A stretch of 20,912 nucleotides of DNA. Source: JBJSXF01 sp046086225 (lineage in GTDB: Bacteria > Actinomycetota > Acidimicrobiia > IMCC26256 > PALSA-610). Both the position numbers and the translations under genes were made by a program. The notes below the pieces were generated by a model, which saw nothing but the letters and a program-made list of their open reading frames with translations, was not told the origin of the DNA and did no database searches. The stretch covers positions 1 through 20,912 of the forward strand of contig JBJSXF010000047.1 of NCBI GenBank assembly GCA_046086225.1. The letters are read 5' to 3'. Position 1 is the stretch's first letter; each line of letters opens with the position of its first letter. Positions 7,912 through 15,022 of the stretch are shown here, piece by piece.

Positions 7912-8169
7912 ATGTCGAAGAAGAAGGGCGCCAGCTCCTCCCGCAACGGTCGCGACTCGAACGCCCAGCGCCTCGGCGTGAAGCGCTTCAGTGGTCAGAC
8001 CGTGTCGGCCGGAACCATCATCGTCCGCCAGCGCGGCACCCGGTTCCACCCGGGGCTCAACGTCGGTCGTGGCGGCGACGACACGCTCTTCGCGACCGCC
8101 GACGGCGTGGTGCGCTTCGGTACCCGGCGCGGTCGGCGCCTCGTCGACATCGTCATCCCCGAAGCCTGA
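7912..8169 (+). CDS. rpmA: 50S ribosomal protein L27
   Basis: Large-subunit protein whose N-terminal arm reaches the peptidyl transferase centre. It has 85 residues, a normal length. SSRNGRDSNAQRLGVKRF and the later RQRGTRFHPGLNVGRGGDD/TLFA region are diagnostic. The N-terminus is MSKKKGASSS, with Ser-Lys in place of the common Ala-His, and has no Firmicutes-type cleavable leader. A likely ribosome-binding site (GAAGGG, 7895-7900) lies inside the end of rplU, 11 nt before the ATG, so the two genes are co-translated. The stop is only 19 bp from the stop of the convergent helicase gene. Confidence 0.98.
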   Translation: MSKKKGASSSRNGRDSNAQRLGVKRFSGQTVSAGTIIVRQRGTRFHPGLNVGRGGDDTLFATADGVVRFGTRRGRRLVDIVIPEA

Positions 8170-8170
8170 T

Positions 8171-8187
8171 CCCGGTTCCCGGCCGGG
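8171..8187. terminator. Possible bidirectional terminator between rpmA and helD
   Basis: The 19 bp between the two convergent stop codons can form a five-pair stem (8171-8175 with 8183-8187, loop of seven) and also contains the palindrome CCCGGCCGGG. There is no T-run on either strand. It is the only available place to separate the two converging transcripts. Confidence 0.3.
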
Positions 8188-8188
8188 T

Positions 8189-10561
8189 TCAGTCGGCCGG
8201 GGCGAGCCCTTCGGGCAAACGTCCGGTGTGTACGACCGTGAGGCTCTTCGTCGTCCGAGTCACGGTCACGTAGAGCAGGCGCAACCCTGCGGGGTCGGGG
8301 CTCACGAGCCGGGTCGGTTCGACCACCACCACGTGATCGAACTCGAGGCCCTTGGCGCTCGTCGGGTCGAGTACCGCGACCGGCGCTTCGAGCGCGTCGG
8401 CGGCATCGGTGCGGGCGCCGACGTCGGTGAGCGCGGCCCCGAGCGCCGGATGGAGCGCAGGGGGAGCGATCACGGCCACCGTGCCCGTGCGGCCGAGGGC
8501 GACCCGGGCCCGCTCGGCAGCCGTTGCGACGATCCGGTCGTCGGCGACCGTCAAGAACTCGGGCTGCTCGCCCGTGCTGCGCACCGATCGTGACGGTGCG
8601 ACGCCGGGTGCCGCGACGGCGAGGAGACGACCGGCGATCGCCATGACCTCGGCCGGGGTCCGGTAGTTGACGGTGAGCTCGGCGAAACGGGGCGCGTTGT
8701 GACCGGGCAGGTGGGCGAGTACGTCGGCCCAGGCCGCGACCGCCCCGGGGCGGCTGGCCTGCCCGGGGTCGCCCACGATCGTCATCGATCCCGACGGGCA
8801 CCGCCGGGCGAGCATCCGCCACTGCATGGCGCTGAGATCCTGGGCTTCGTCGACGATGACGTGCCCGAAGGTGCGGGCCTCGCCCGCGCCGTCGGCAGTC
8901 GGGGCCTCGGGCTCGGCGAATCGGCGGGCCAAGGTCTCGGCGTCGGCGTAGCCGTGCAACACGAGGTCGTCGATCACCCGCGACGCGGTCTCGAGTGCCC
9001 GCTCGCCGCCCCGCCGCCGGCGCCGTGCCCGGGCGGCCGAGACCGGTCCGGTGAGCGCGTCGGCCTCGTCGATCAACGCGACGTCGGCCTCGGTCCAGGC
9101 GACGGCCGCCGGGTCGGCCACCCGGTCGCGCACGAGGAGCTGCTGCTCGGCCTCGGAGAGCACGCCGGTGGCTGCCGAGCGCACGAGCGCGGCGAACCCG
9201 AGCAGATCGTTGACGAGCTCGGCACCCGAGAGCGCCGGCCAGATCCGGTCGAGGGCCTCCCGCACCTGGGGGTGCGTCCGCAGCCGGACCCGGAGGTCGT
9301 CCTCCCAGCCCTCGGGCAGCTCCTCGCCCCGGGCGAGCATTCCGCCGATGCCGGGATCGTGCCGGACGCCGCGATCGAGCAGGCTCGTGACGTTGCCGTC
9401 GGGGTCGCGGCGGCCGGTGCCCCGAGCCCGGAAGGCTCGGATCGCCGCTGACTTGTAGCGGGCCACGAGGATGTCGACGAGTCGGCGGACGGCGGCGGGG
9501 CGGCGCTCGTTGTGCAACCCGGGACGCGACCGCAGCGAATCGACGATCCGCTGGGTGTCGCGTCGGCTGATGGTCACCCGCAGCCCGTCGAGCACGAGTA
9601 CGAGGTCGCGTCGCAGTGGACGCTCGCGGTCGGCGAGCGCGCGGGCGATGACCGTTGCCATGCGGGCGTCGCCCTTCAACGCCGCCACCGGTTCGGGCTC
9701 GGGGGCTCGGGCCCGGAGCTGGGGCTTCAGGCCGGCCACCGTCGAGAGCTGGACGTCGTCCTCACCGAGCGAGGGGAGGACGAGCTCGATGTAGCGGAGG
9801 AACACCGGACTCGGTCCGATGAGGAGCACGCCCTGGCTCGCGAGCCGGCGGCGGTGCGTGTAGAGGAGGTAGGCGGCACGGTGGAGGGCGACCGCGGTCT
9901 TGCCGGTGCCCGGTCCGCCCGCGACGACGAGCACCCCGGCGAGATCGGCCCGGATCGCGGCGTCCTGCTCGGACTGGATGGTGGCGACGATGTCGCCCAT
10001 GCGACCGGTTCGGTTGCGTTCGAGGGCGGCGAGCAGCGCCCCCTCGCCCGCGATCTCGAGCCCCTCGTGCTCGGCGGCTGCGGCGTCGAACACCTCGTCG
10101 TCGACCCCGACGACCTCGCGGCCGCGCCGGGTGAGCAGGTGGCGGCGCCGCACCACACCCATCGGGGCCACGGCGGTGGCCCGGTAGAAGGGCTCGGCGA
10201 CCGGGGCCCGCCAGTCGACGACCAGCGGCTCGTGGCGCTCGTCCTCGACCCCGATGCGTCCGACGTACCAGCGTGCCCCGGTGCCGTCGGGCGAAGAGCC
10301 CATGTCGAGCCGACCGAAGACGAGCGGCGCCTCGCCGATGTCGAGATCGGCGAGGCGGCGGCGGGTGACGTCCCAGGCGATGTCGCGTTCGAGTCGGGCC
10401 TGGTGGGTGCCGCCCGCCCGGACATCGGAGTAGGCGTCGCGCACCCGCTCGGCCGCCGACCGCATCGCCGCGAGCCGCGCGTAGGCCCGGTCGACGTGGG
10501 CCTGCTCGGCGGCGACCTCGGGGTCGCCCGGCGCGTCTGCGGCGGTGATCGGATCGGTCAC
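8189..10561 (-). CDS. helD: HelD-like superfamily 1 (UvrD/Rep-type) ATPase, probable RNA polymerase recycling factor
   Basis: Predicted SF1 ATPase of the actinobacterial HelD family, whose studied members bind RNA polymerase, free stalled or nucleic-acid-bound enzyme and can influence rifampicin sensitivity. It has 790 residues. The N-terminal region has an Ala/Arg-rich helical segment (about 15-75) that would form the coiled-coil arm, then FGRLDM and VVDWRAPVAEPFYRA (114-128), typical of HelD and absent from plain UvrD. ATPase motifs are Walker A GGPGTGKT (215-222), Walker B VIVDEAQD (568-575), QxxR-like VGDPGQ (596-601), motif IV NYRTP (632-636), motif V TSAKGLEFD (734-742) and motif VI LLYVTVTRT (762-770). 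The GTG start at 10561 has GGAG four bases upstream, a rather short spacing. It is convergent with rpmA and divergent from the HhH gene. A true DNA helicase remains possible but less likely. Confidence 0.88.
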   Translation of the reverse strand: MTDPITAADAPGDPEVAAEQAHVDRAYARLAAMRSAAERVRDAYSDVRAGGTHQARLERDIAWDVTRRRLADLDIGEAPLVFGRLDMGSSPDGTGARWYVGRIGVEDERHEPLVVDWRAPVAEPFYRATAVAPMGVVRRRHLLTRRGREVVGVDDEVFDAAAAEHEGLEIAGEGALLAALERNRTGRMGDIVATIQSEQDAAIRADLAGVLVVAGGPGTGKTAVALHRAAYLLYTHRRRLASQGVLLIGPSPVFLRYIELVLPSLGEDDVQLSTVAGLKPQLRARAPEPEPVAALKGDARMATVIARALADRERPLRRDLVLVLDGLRVTISRRDTQRIVDSLRSRPGLHNERRPAAVRRLVDILVARYKSAAIRAFRARGTGRRDPDGNVTSLLDRGVRHDPGIGGMLARGEELPEGWEDDLRVRLRTHPQVREALDRIWPALSGAELVNDLLGFAALVRSAATGVLSEAEQQLLVRDRVADPAAVAWTEADVALIDEADALTGPVSAARARRRRRGGERALETASRVIDDLVLHGYADAETLARRFAEPEAPTADGAGEARTFGHVIVDEAQDLSAMQWRMLARRCPSGSMTIVGDPGQASRPGAVAAWADVLAHLPGHNAPRFAELTVNYRTPAEVMAIAGRLLAVAAPGVAPSRSVRSTGEQPEFLTVADDRIVATAAERARVALGRTGTVAVIAPPALHPALGAALTDVGARTDAADALEAPVAVLDPTSAKGLEFDHVVVVEPTRLVSPDPAGLRLLYVTVTRTTKSLTVVHTGRLPEGLAPAD

Positions 10562-10596
10562 TTCACTCCGGCATTTCGGGTTCCGGGGAGTCGGTC

Positions 10597-10602
10597 ATCC
10601 TA
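10597..10602 (-). promoter_or_regulatory. Probable -10 box (TAGGAT) of helD
   Basis: On the minus strand TAGGAT lies 35 nt before the GTG start and predicts a leader of about 29 nt that contains the GGAG ribosome-binding site (complement of 10566-10569). It stands back to back with the -10 box of the HhH gene, 33 bp away. Confidence 0.45.
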
Positions 10603-10635
10603 GCGACGCAGCGGGCCCGGCGGCTCGGGGCCGGA

Positions 10636-10641
10636 TAGCGT
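10636..10641 (+). promoter_or_regulatory. Probable -10 box (TAGCGT) of the HhH-GPD gene, near-leaderless
   Basis: TAGCGT ends 9 nt before the ATG at 10651, with no Shine-Dalgarno sequence between them, the same arrangement as the radical SAM gene. Confidence 0.45.
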
Positions 10642-10650
10642 CTGGCGGCG

Positions 10651-11328
10651 ATGGTCACCCGGATCCGTGAGCTCCCCTTCACCGCCGACCCGGCGGCGAA
10701 TCGTCTCCTGGCTCGGGAGCCCTTCGCCCTGCTGCTCGGCATGCTGCTCGACCAGCAGGTGCCGATGGAGTGGGCGTTCTCGGCCCCGGCGCTGCTCGCC
10801 GAGCGGATGGGGGGCACCCTCACTCCTGTCGCCGTGGCCGAGCTCGGGCCCGACGCGCTCGAGGAGCTGTTCCGGGCCAAGCCCGCCCTCCACCGGTACC
10901 CGGGTTCGATGGCCCGGCGGGCCCACGCGCTCGCCGTGGTGGTCGTCGAGCAGACCGGCGGTCGCACCGAGCGGCTCTGGACCGGGGTGGCGACCGGAAC
11001 CGAGCTCCTCGCTCGACTGCGCACGCTCCCCGGATTCGGACCCGACAAGGCTCGGATCTTCGTCGGCGTGCTCGGCAAGCGGCTCGGGGTGCGGCCGGAC
11101 GGCTGGGAGACGGTGGCGGCCGACTGGCCGTCGATCGCCGATGTCGACCGGTTCGAGCGGGTGCTCGAGATCCGGGAGGCGAAGCGCGCGGCGAAGGCGG
11201 CGAAGACGGCGACCGCCGAGAAGTCGACCGCGAAGAAGGCGATCGCCGAGAAGTCGACCGCGAAGAAGTCGGTCGCGAAGAAGTCGGTCGCGAAGAAGGC
11301 AACGGCGAAGAAGTCGGCCGCGAAGTAG
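10651..11328 (+). CDS. HhH-GPD family protein (TIGR03252-like) with Lys/Ala repeat tail
   Basis: Likely DNA-binding protein related to base-excision-repair glycosylases; its substrate is unknown. It has 225 residues. The fold signature is a helix-hairpin-helix LPGFGPDKA (126-134) followed 16 residues later by Asp150 (GVRPDGWE), at the spacing of the catalytic Asp of endonuclease III. The position of the endonuclease III lyase lysine is Asp132, so AP-lyase activity is not expected. The start LLLGMLLDQQVPMEWAF (27-43) matches the small actinobacterial group I know as TIGR03252. There is no Fe-S cysteine cluster. Residues 178-225 form a basic tail of five-residue units (AKKSV-like), as in histone H1 or the tail of mycobacterial HU. 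The ATG is placed by the -10 box 9 nt upstream. A role in repair is inference; the enzyme could be inactive. Confidence 0.8.
   Translation: MVTRIRELPFTADPAANRLLAREPFALLLGMLLDQQVPMEWAFSAPALLAERMGGTLTPVAVAELGPDALEELFRAKPALHRYPGSMARRAHALAVVVVEQTGGRTERLWTGVATGTELLARLRTLPGFGPDKARIFVGVLGKRLGVRPDGWETVAADWPSIADVDRFERVLEIREAKRAAKAAKTATAEKSTAKKAIAEKSTAKKSVAKKSVAKKATAKKSAAK
11215..11327 (+). repeat. Tandem 15/30-bp repeats encoding the AKKSx tail
   Basis: A 24-bp sequence occurs exactly at 11215-11238 and again at 11245-11268, a 30-bp period. It then runs into 15-bp units beginning GCGAAGAAG through 11327. The units encode five residues, Ala-Lys/Glu-Lys-Ser/Ala-Thr/Val/Ile. Such exact DNA repeats invite length change by slippage or recombination, in frame. 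Confidence 0.85.
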
Positions 11329-11382
11329 CCCGCGAACGCGCCTGAGCGGCGAAAGGGCATCGGGGCGGTCGGCGCGGCTCCG

Positions 11383-11388
11383 TATCCT
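11383..11388 (+). promoter_or_regulatory. Probable -10 box (TATCCT) of obgE, leaderless
   Basis: TATCCT is followed by exactly six bases and then the obgE ATG at 11395. At the standard spacing the A of the ATG would be the first transcribed base. No Shine-Dalgarno sequence is present. This is the clearest leaderless arrangement in the window. Confidence 0.65.
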
Positions 11389-11394
11389 TGGGTC

Positions 11395-12633
11395 ATGGCC
11401 GGATTCGTCGACCTCGCGCAGTGCAACGTGCGGGGCGGTGACGGCGGGGCCGGGTGTGTGTCCTTTCGGCGGGAGGCGCACGTGCCGCGCGGCGGTCCCG
11501 ACGGCGGAGACGGGGGTCGGGGCGGCGACGTGTGGCTGCAGGCCGACCGCAACGTGGCGTCGCTCCTGGCGTTCCGCGACCATCCGCACCGGCGGGCCCC
11601 TTCGGGCGTGCACGGCTCGGGCAAGCGGCTGCACGGACGGTCGGGATCCGATCTCGTCGTCGCGGTGCCCGTCGGCACGACGGTGCGGGATCGTGACGGC
11701 GAGATCCTCGCCGACCTCGTTGCGCACGGCGACCGCTTCCTCGCGGCCCACGGTGGCCGGGGCGGCCGGGGCAACGCGAGATTCCTCTCGAACGCCCGGC
11801 GGGCGCCGTCCTTCGCCGAGCAGGGGGAGTACGGCGAGGAGCACTGGCTGCAGTTCGAGTTGCGCCTCCTCGCCGACGCCGCGCTCGTCGGGTTCCCGAA
11901 CGCGGGCAAGTCGACGTTGATCTCGGCGGTGAGCGCCGCCCGGCCGAAGATCGCCGACTACCCGTTCACCACCCTGGAGCCCAACCTCGGGGTGGTGCGC
12001 TTCCACGAGCACGAGTTCGTGCTCGCCGACATCCCCGGCCTCATCGAGGGTGCGGCCGAGGGGCGCGGCCTCGGCCACCAGTTCCTCCGCCACGTCGAAC
12101 GGGCCCGGGCGCTCGTCGTGCTGCTCGACCTCGCCGCGGTCGACGGTCGGACGGCCGCCGAACAGGAGCGCATCCTCCTCGACGAGCTGGGCCGCTACCG
12201 CCCCGAGCTCCTCGACCGGCCCCGCATCGTGGTCGGCAGCAAGGGCGACGTCGCCACCGACGAAGCGTTCGCGGGTCTGCGGATCTCGGCCGTCACCCGG
12301 CTCGGACTCGACGAGCTGCTCGGCCGCATCGCGACCCTCGTCGAAGAAGCCCGCGCGGCCGAGCCCGAACCCGAGCCCTTCGTGGTGCTCCGGCCCGCCG
12401 AGACGGGATTCACGGTCCGGCGCGAAGGTGAGCACGAATGGCGGGTCACCGGCCGGGCGGCCGAACGGGCCGTCGCCCTCGCCGACCTCACCCAGCCCGA
12501 TGCCGCCGCGTACGTGCAACAGCGCCTCGCCCGGATGGGTGTCGAACGGGCGCTGGCCCGGGCCGGCGCCGCCGACGGCGATGTGGTGCGGATCGGCGGG
12601 GTCGAGCTCAGCTACGAAGGCGGACCGGGATGA
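11395..12633 (+). CDS. obgE: Obg (CgtA) GTPase, 50S ribosome assembly factor
   Basis: Essential GTPase that binds the pre-50S subunit and links assembly to nucleotide state. It has 412 residues with the three expected domains: the glycine-rich Obg fold (1-157; GGDGGAGCVSFRREAHVPRG), the G domain (about 158-318) and the C-terminal OCT domain (about 328-408). GTPase motifs are G1 GFPNAGKST (166-174), G2 YPFTTLEPNLG (189-199) and G3 DIPG (212-215). G4 reads SKGD (282-285) instead of NKxD, so Ser replaces the conserved Asn that contacts guanine. G5 is probably ISAV (297-300). The start is fixed by the MAGFVDLAQCNVRGGDGG N-terminus and the -10 box. The stop overlaps the proB start as ATGA, so ProB is coupled to Obg synthesis, a common actinobacterial arrangement. 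Confidence 0.97.
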   Translation: MAGFVDLAQCNVRGGDGGAGCVSFRREAHVPRGGPDGGDGGRGGDVWLQADRNVASLLAFRDHPHRRAPSGVHGSGKRLHGRSGSDLVVAVPVGTTVRDRDGEILADLVAHGDRFLAAHGGRGGRGNARFLSNARRAPSFAEQGEYGEEHWLQFELRLLADAALVGFPNAGKSTLISAVSAARPKIADYPFTTLEPNLGVVRFHEHEFVLADIPGLIEGAAEGRGLGHQFLRHVERARALVVLLDLAAVDGRTAAEQERILLDELGRYRPELLDRPRIVVGSKGDVATDEAFAGLRISAVTRLGLDELLGRIATLVEEARAAEPEPEPFVVLRPAETGFTVRREGEHEWRVTGRAAERAVALADLTQPDAAAYVQQRLARMGVERALARAGAADGDVVRIGGVELSYEGGPG

Positions 12634-13727
12634 GCGCAGCGGTCGTCATCGTGAAGGTCGGCACCTCCTCGATCACCGGGGGCGACGGCGAGCTCGACGA
12701 AGGCGCGCTCGCCAAGCTGGCCGCAGACATCGTGGCCGCCCGAACCGCCGGGCATCGCGTCGTGCTCGTCATGTCGGGGGCCATCGCCGCCGGGATGCCG
12801 GCGCTCGGCTTCACCCGTCGGCCCACCGACATCGGCACGCTGCAGGCGCTGGCGGCGGTCGGGCAGCCCCGGCTCGTCGCCCGCCTCGGCGACCTCCTCG
12901 CCCCAGCGGGGGTCGTCGCCGGGCAGGTGCTCCTCACGCCGTACGACTTCCTGCACCGCTCGCAGTACGTCCACGCCCGGCAGACCCTCGGGCAGCTCCT
13001 GGATCTCGGGGTGCTGCCGGTGGTGAACGAGAACGACCCGGTGGCCGACGACGAGATTCGCTACGGCGACAACGACCGGCTCGCTGCGCTCGTCGCCCAC
13101 ATGCTCGGCGCCGCGTTGCTGCTCATGCTCACCGACACGGCCGGTGTCTTCACCGCCGACCCGCGGGTCGACGAGGCGGCATCGCTCATCGAGGAGATCG
13201 TCGAGGTCGACCAGGCGCTCGAGGCCGCGGCGGGCGGAGCGGGCAGCGAACGGGGCAGCGGCGGCATGGCCAGCAAGTTGGCGGCGGCGAAGATCGCGAC
13301 CTGGTCGGGAGCGCGGGCCGTGATCGCGGCGGCGTCGGTGCCGGGGGTCGTCGTCGACGCGATCGCGGGCCGACCGGTGGGCACCGCCTTCGCGCCTCGC
13401 CCGCTGCACCTGTCGAGCCGCAAGCTCTGGATCGCCTTCGCACGCGGCTCCGAGGGCCGCATCGTCGTCGACGGCGGGGCGCGCCGCGCCCTCGTCGCCG
13501 ACGGCCGGTCGCTGCTGCTCGCCGGCGTGCGCGGCGTCTCCGGCGAGTTCGGGGCCGACGCGGTCGTCGAGATCGTCGACGAGGCGGGCGAGGTGTTCGC
13601 CAAGGGCATCGCCCGCCACGGATCGGCGGTCCTCGCCGAGTTCGGTGGTCGGCGTCGCGACGAGATCCCCGAGGGCCTGGCGAGCGAGGCCGTGCACCGC
13701 GACGATCTCGTGGTCCTCCCCGGCTGA
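12630..13727 (+). CDS. proB: Glutamate 5-kinase (proline biosynthesis)
   Basis: Phosphorylates the gamma-carboxyl of glutamate with ATP, the first and normally proline-inhibited step of proline synthesis. It has 365 residues, with an amino acid kinase domain (1-255) and a PUA domain (about 275-365). Signatures are VKVGTSSIT (8-16), VLVMSGAIAAG (45-55), the substrate loop VNENDPVADDEIRYGDNDR (132-150) and GSGGMASK (209-216), close to the usual GTGGMxTK. The ATG overlaps the obgE stop by 4 nt (12630-12633). The next enzyme of the pathway, ProA, follows after 47 bp but appears to have its own promoter. Confidence 0.97.
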   Translation: MSAAVVIVKVGTSSITGGDGELDEGALAKLAADIVAARTAGHRVVLVMSGAIAAGMPALGFTRRPTDIGTLQALAAVGQPRLVARLGDLLAPAGVVAGQVLLTPYDFLHRSQYVHARQTLGQLLDLGVLPVVNENDPVADDEIRYGDNDRLAALVAHMLGAALLLMLTDTAGVFTADPRVDEAASLIEEIVEVDQALEAAAGGAGSERGSGGMASKLAAAKIATWSGARAVIAAASVPGVVVDAIAGRPVGTAFAPRPLHLSSRKLWIAFARGSEGRIVVDGGARRALVADGRSLLLAGVRGVSGEFGADAVVEIVDEAGEVFAKGIARHGSAVLAEFGGRRRDEIPEGLASEAVHRDDLVVLPG

Positions 13728-13761
13728 CGTCGCGACCGGTCGAGGATCCCGGGGCACCGGG

Positions 13762-13767
13762 TACCCT
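13762..13767 (+). promoter_or_regulatory. Probable -10 box (TACCCT) of proA, leaderless
   Basis: TACCCT ends 7 nt before the GTG at 13775, placing the predicted transcript start at or one base before the start codon. A five-pair hairpin (13748-13752 with 13757-13761) abuts the box and could end the obgE-proB transcript, but is weak evidence. Confidence 0.55.
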
Positions 13768-13774
13768 GCGCCCC

Positions 13775-15022
13775 GTGACCGACGTCGAGGACCTGGGCCG
13801 CCGCGCCCGCGCGGCGAGCCGGGTGCTCGCCACCGCCCCGACCGGCACCAAGGACGCCGCGCTCCTCGCCGCGGCCGAGCTCCTCCTCGAGCGGGCCGAC
13901 CGGATCCGGGCCGCGAACGACGCCGACCTCGATGCGGCCCGGGCCGAAGGCATGGGCGAGGGGCCCCTCGACCGGCTGCGCCTCACCGAGGCCCGGATCG
14001 CGGGGATGGCCGCCGGTCTCCGCGCCGTGGCGGGCCTGCCCGACCCGGTCGGCGAGGTGCTCGACGGCTCGGTGCGGCCCAACGGCCTCCGGCTCTCCCG
14101 AGTGCGGGTGCCGCTCGGGGTCGTGGCGATCATCTACGAGAACCGGCCCAACGTCACGAGCGACGCCGCCGGGCTGTGCGTGAAGTCGGGGAATGCTGCA
14201 TTGCTGCGGGGTTCCTCGAGCGCGATCCGGTCGAACGTCGAGGTGGCCGGAGTGCTGCGCGACGCCCTGGCGGGCTCCGGGCTGCCGGCCGATGCGGTGA
14301 TCCTCGTCGAGGACACCTCCTACGAGACGGCAGCGGCGGTCATGGGCCTCACCGGGTACGTCGACTGCCTCATTCCGCGCGGCGGCCCCGCGCTGGTGAG
14401 CAGCGTCCGGGAGCACGCCCGGGTGCCGGTGATCATCGACGGTGACGGCAACTGCCACGTGTACGTCGACGCGAGCGCCGACCTCGACGCGGCCGAGCGC
14501 ATCGTCGTGAACGCCAAGACCCAGCGTCCGAGCGTGTGCAATGCGGCCGAGTCGCTCGTAGTGCACGCGGCGGTGGCCGAGGCCTTCGTGCCCCGCATCG
14601 CCGGAGTGCTCGGCGCGGCAGGGGTGACCCTCGTGGGCGACCAGCGAGCCCGAGCGCTCGCGTCCGGGATCGGTCCGGCATCCGACGACGACTTCGCTCG
14701 CGAGTTCCTCGACCTGGAGCTCTCGGTCGCTGTCGTGCCCGATCTCGACGCCGCGATCGACCACGTGAACCGGTTCGGGACCGGGCACACCGAGGCGATC
14801 CTGACCCGCGACCTGGCCGCGGCGCACCGCTTCGTGAACGAGGTCGATGCCGCGGCGGTGATCGTGAACGCGAGCACGCGGTTCACCGACGGCGAGATGT
14901 TCGGTCTCGGGGCCGAGATCGGCATCTCGACGCAGAAGTTGCACGCGCGAGGCCCGATGGGTCTGCGCGAGCTCACGACCTATAAGTACGTCGTCTGGGG
15001 TGAGGGGCAGGTGCGAACCTGA
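13775..15022 (+). CDS. proA: Gamma-glutamyl phosphate reductase (proline biosynthesis)
   Basis: NADPH-dependent reductase that converts the ProB product to glutamate semialdehyde, which cyclises to pyrroline-5-carboxylate. It has 415 residues, the normal family length. Signatures are PLGVVAIIYENRPNVTSDAA (near 115), LLRGSSSAIRSN, IPRGGPALV and the catalytic Cys255 in RPSVCNAAE (TGC at 14537). FGLGAEIGISTQKLHARGPM near the C-terminus is diagnostic. The GTG start gives the expected N-terminus and sits at the leaderless promoter; the frame is open much farther upstream but that part is the shadow of obgE and proB. The stop overlaps the following MoxR start as TGATG, so proline synthesis is tied to an unrelated ATPase gene. 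Confidence 0.97.
   Translation: MTDVEDLGRRARAASRVLATAPTGTKDAALLAAAELLLERADRIRAANDADLDAARAEGMGEGPLDRLRLTEARIAGMAAGLRAVAGLPDPVGEVLDGSVRPNGLRLSRVRVPLGVVAIIYENRPNVTSDAAGLCVKSGNAALLRGSSSAIRSNVEVAGVLRDALAGSGLPADAVILVEDTSYETAAAVMGLTGYVDCLIPRGGPALVSSVREHARVPVIIDGDGNCHVYVDASADLDAAERIVVNAKTQRPSVCNAAESLVVHAAVAEAFVPRIAGVLGAAGVTLVGDQRARALASGIGPASDDDFAREFLDLELSVAVVPDLDAAIDHVNRFGTGHTEAILTRDLAAAHRFVNEVDAAAVIVNASTRFTDGEMFGLGAEIGISTQKLHARGPMGLRELTTYKYVVWGEGQVRT

Noticed and set aside
5457..7946. 829-codon open frame on the minus strand opposite rne and rplU
   Set aside because: It mirrors the codon bias of the plus-strand gene, is rich in Arg, Asp, Val and Leu without any recognisable motif, and the opposite strand encodes an unmistakable RNase E/G and L21.
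9059..9082. LIDEAD (HelD residues 496-501) as a second Walker B or DEAD-box helicase motif
   Set aside because: The segment WTEADVALIDEAD matches a conserved non-catalytic stretch of actinobacterial HelD proteins as I know them; the true Walker B is VIVDEAQD at 568-575.
9512..10603. 363-codon open frame on the plus strand opposite helD
   Set aside because: Low-complexity, Gly/Arg/Val-rich translation with no family signature; the minus strand carries all the SF1 ATPase motifs and a start with a ribosome-binding site.
12050..13774. Long in-frame N-terminal extension of ProA
   Set aside because: It is an out-of-frame reading of obgE and proB; the GTG at 13775 gives the usual ProA length and follows a -10 box.
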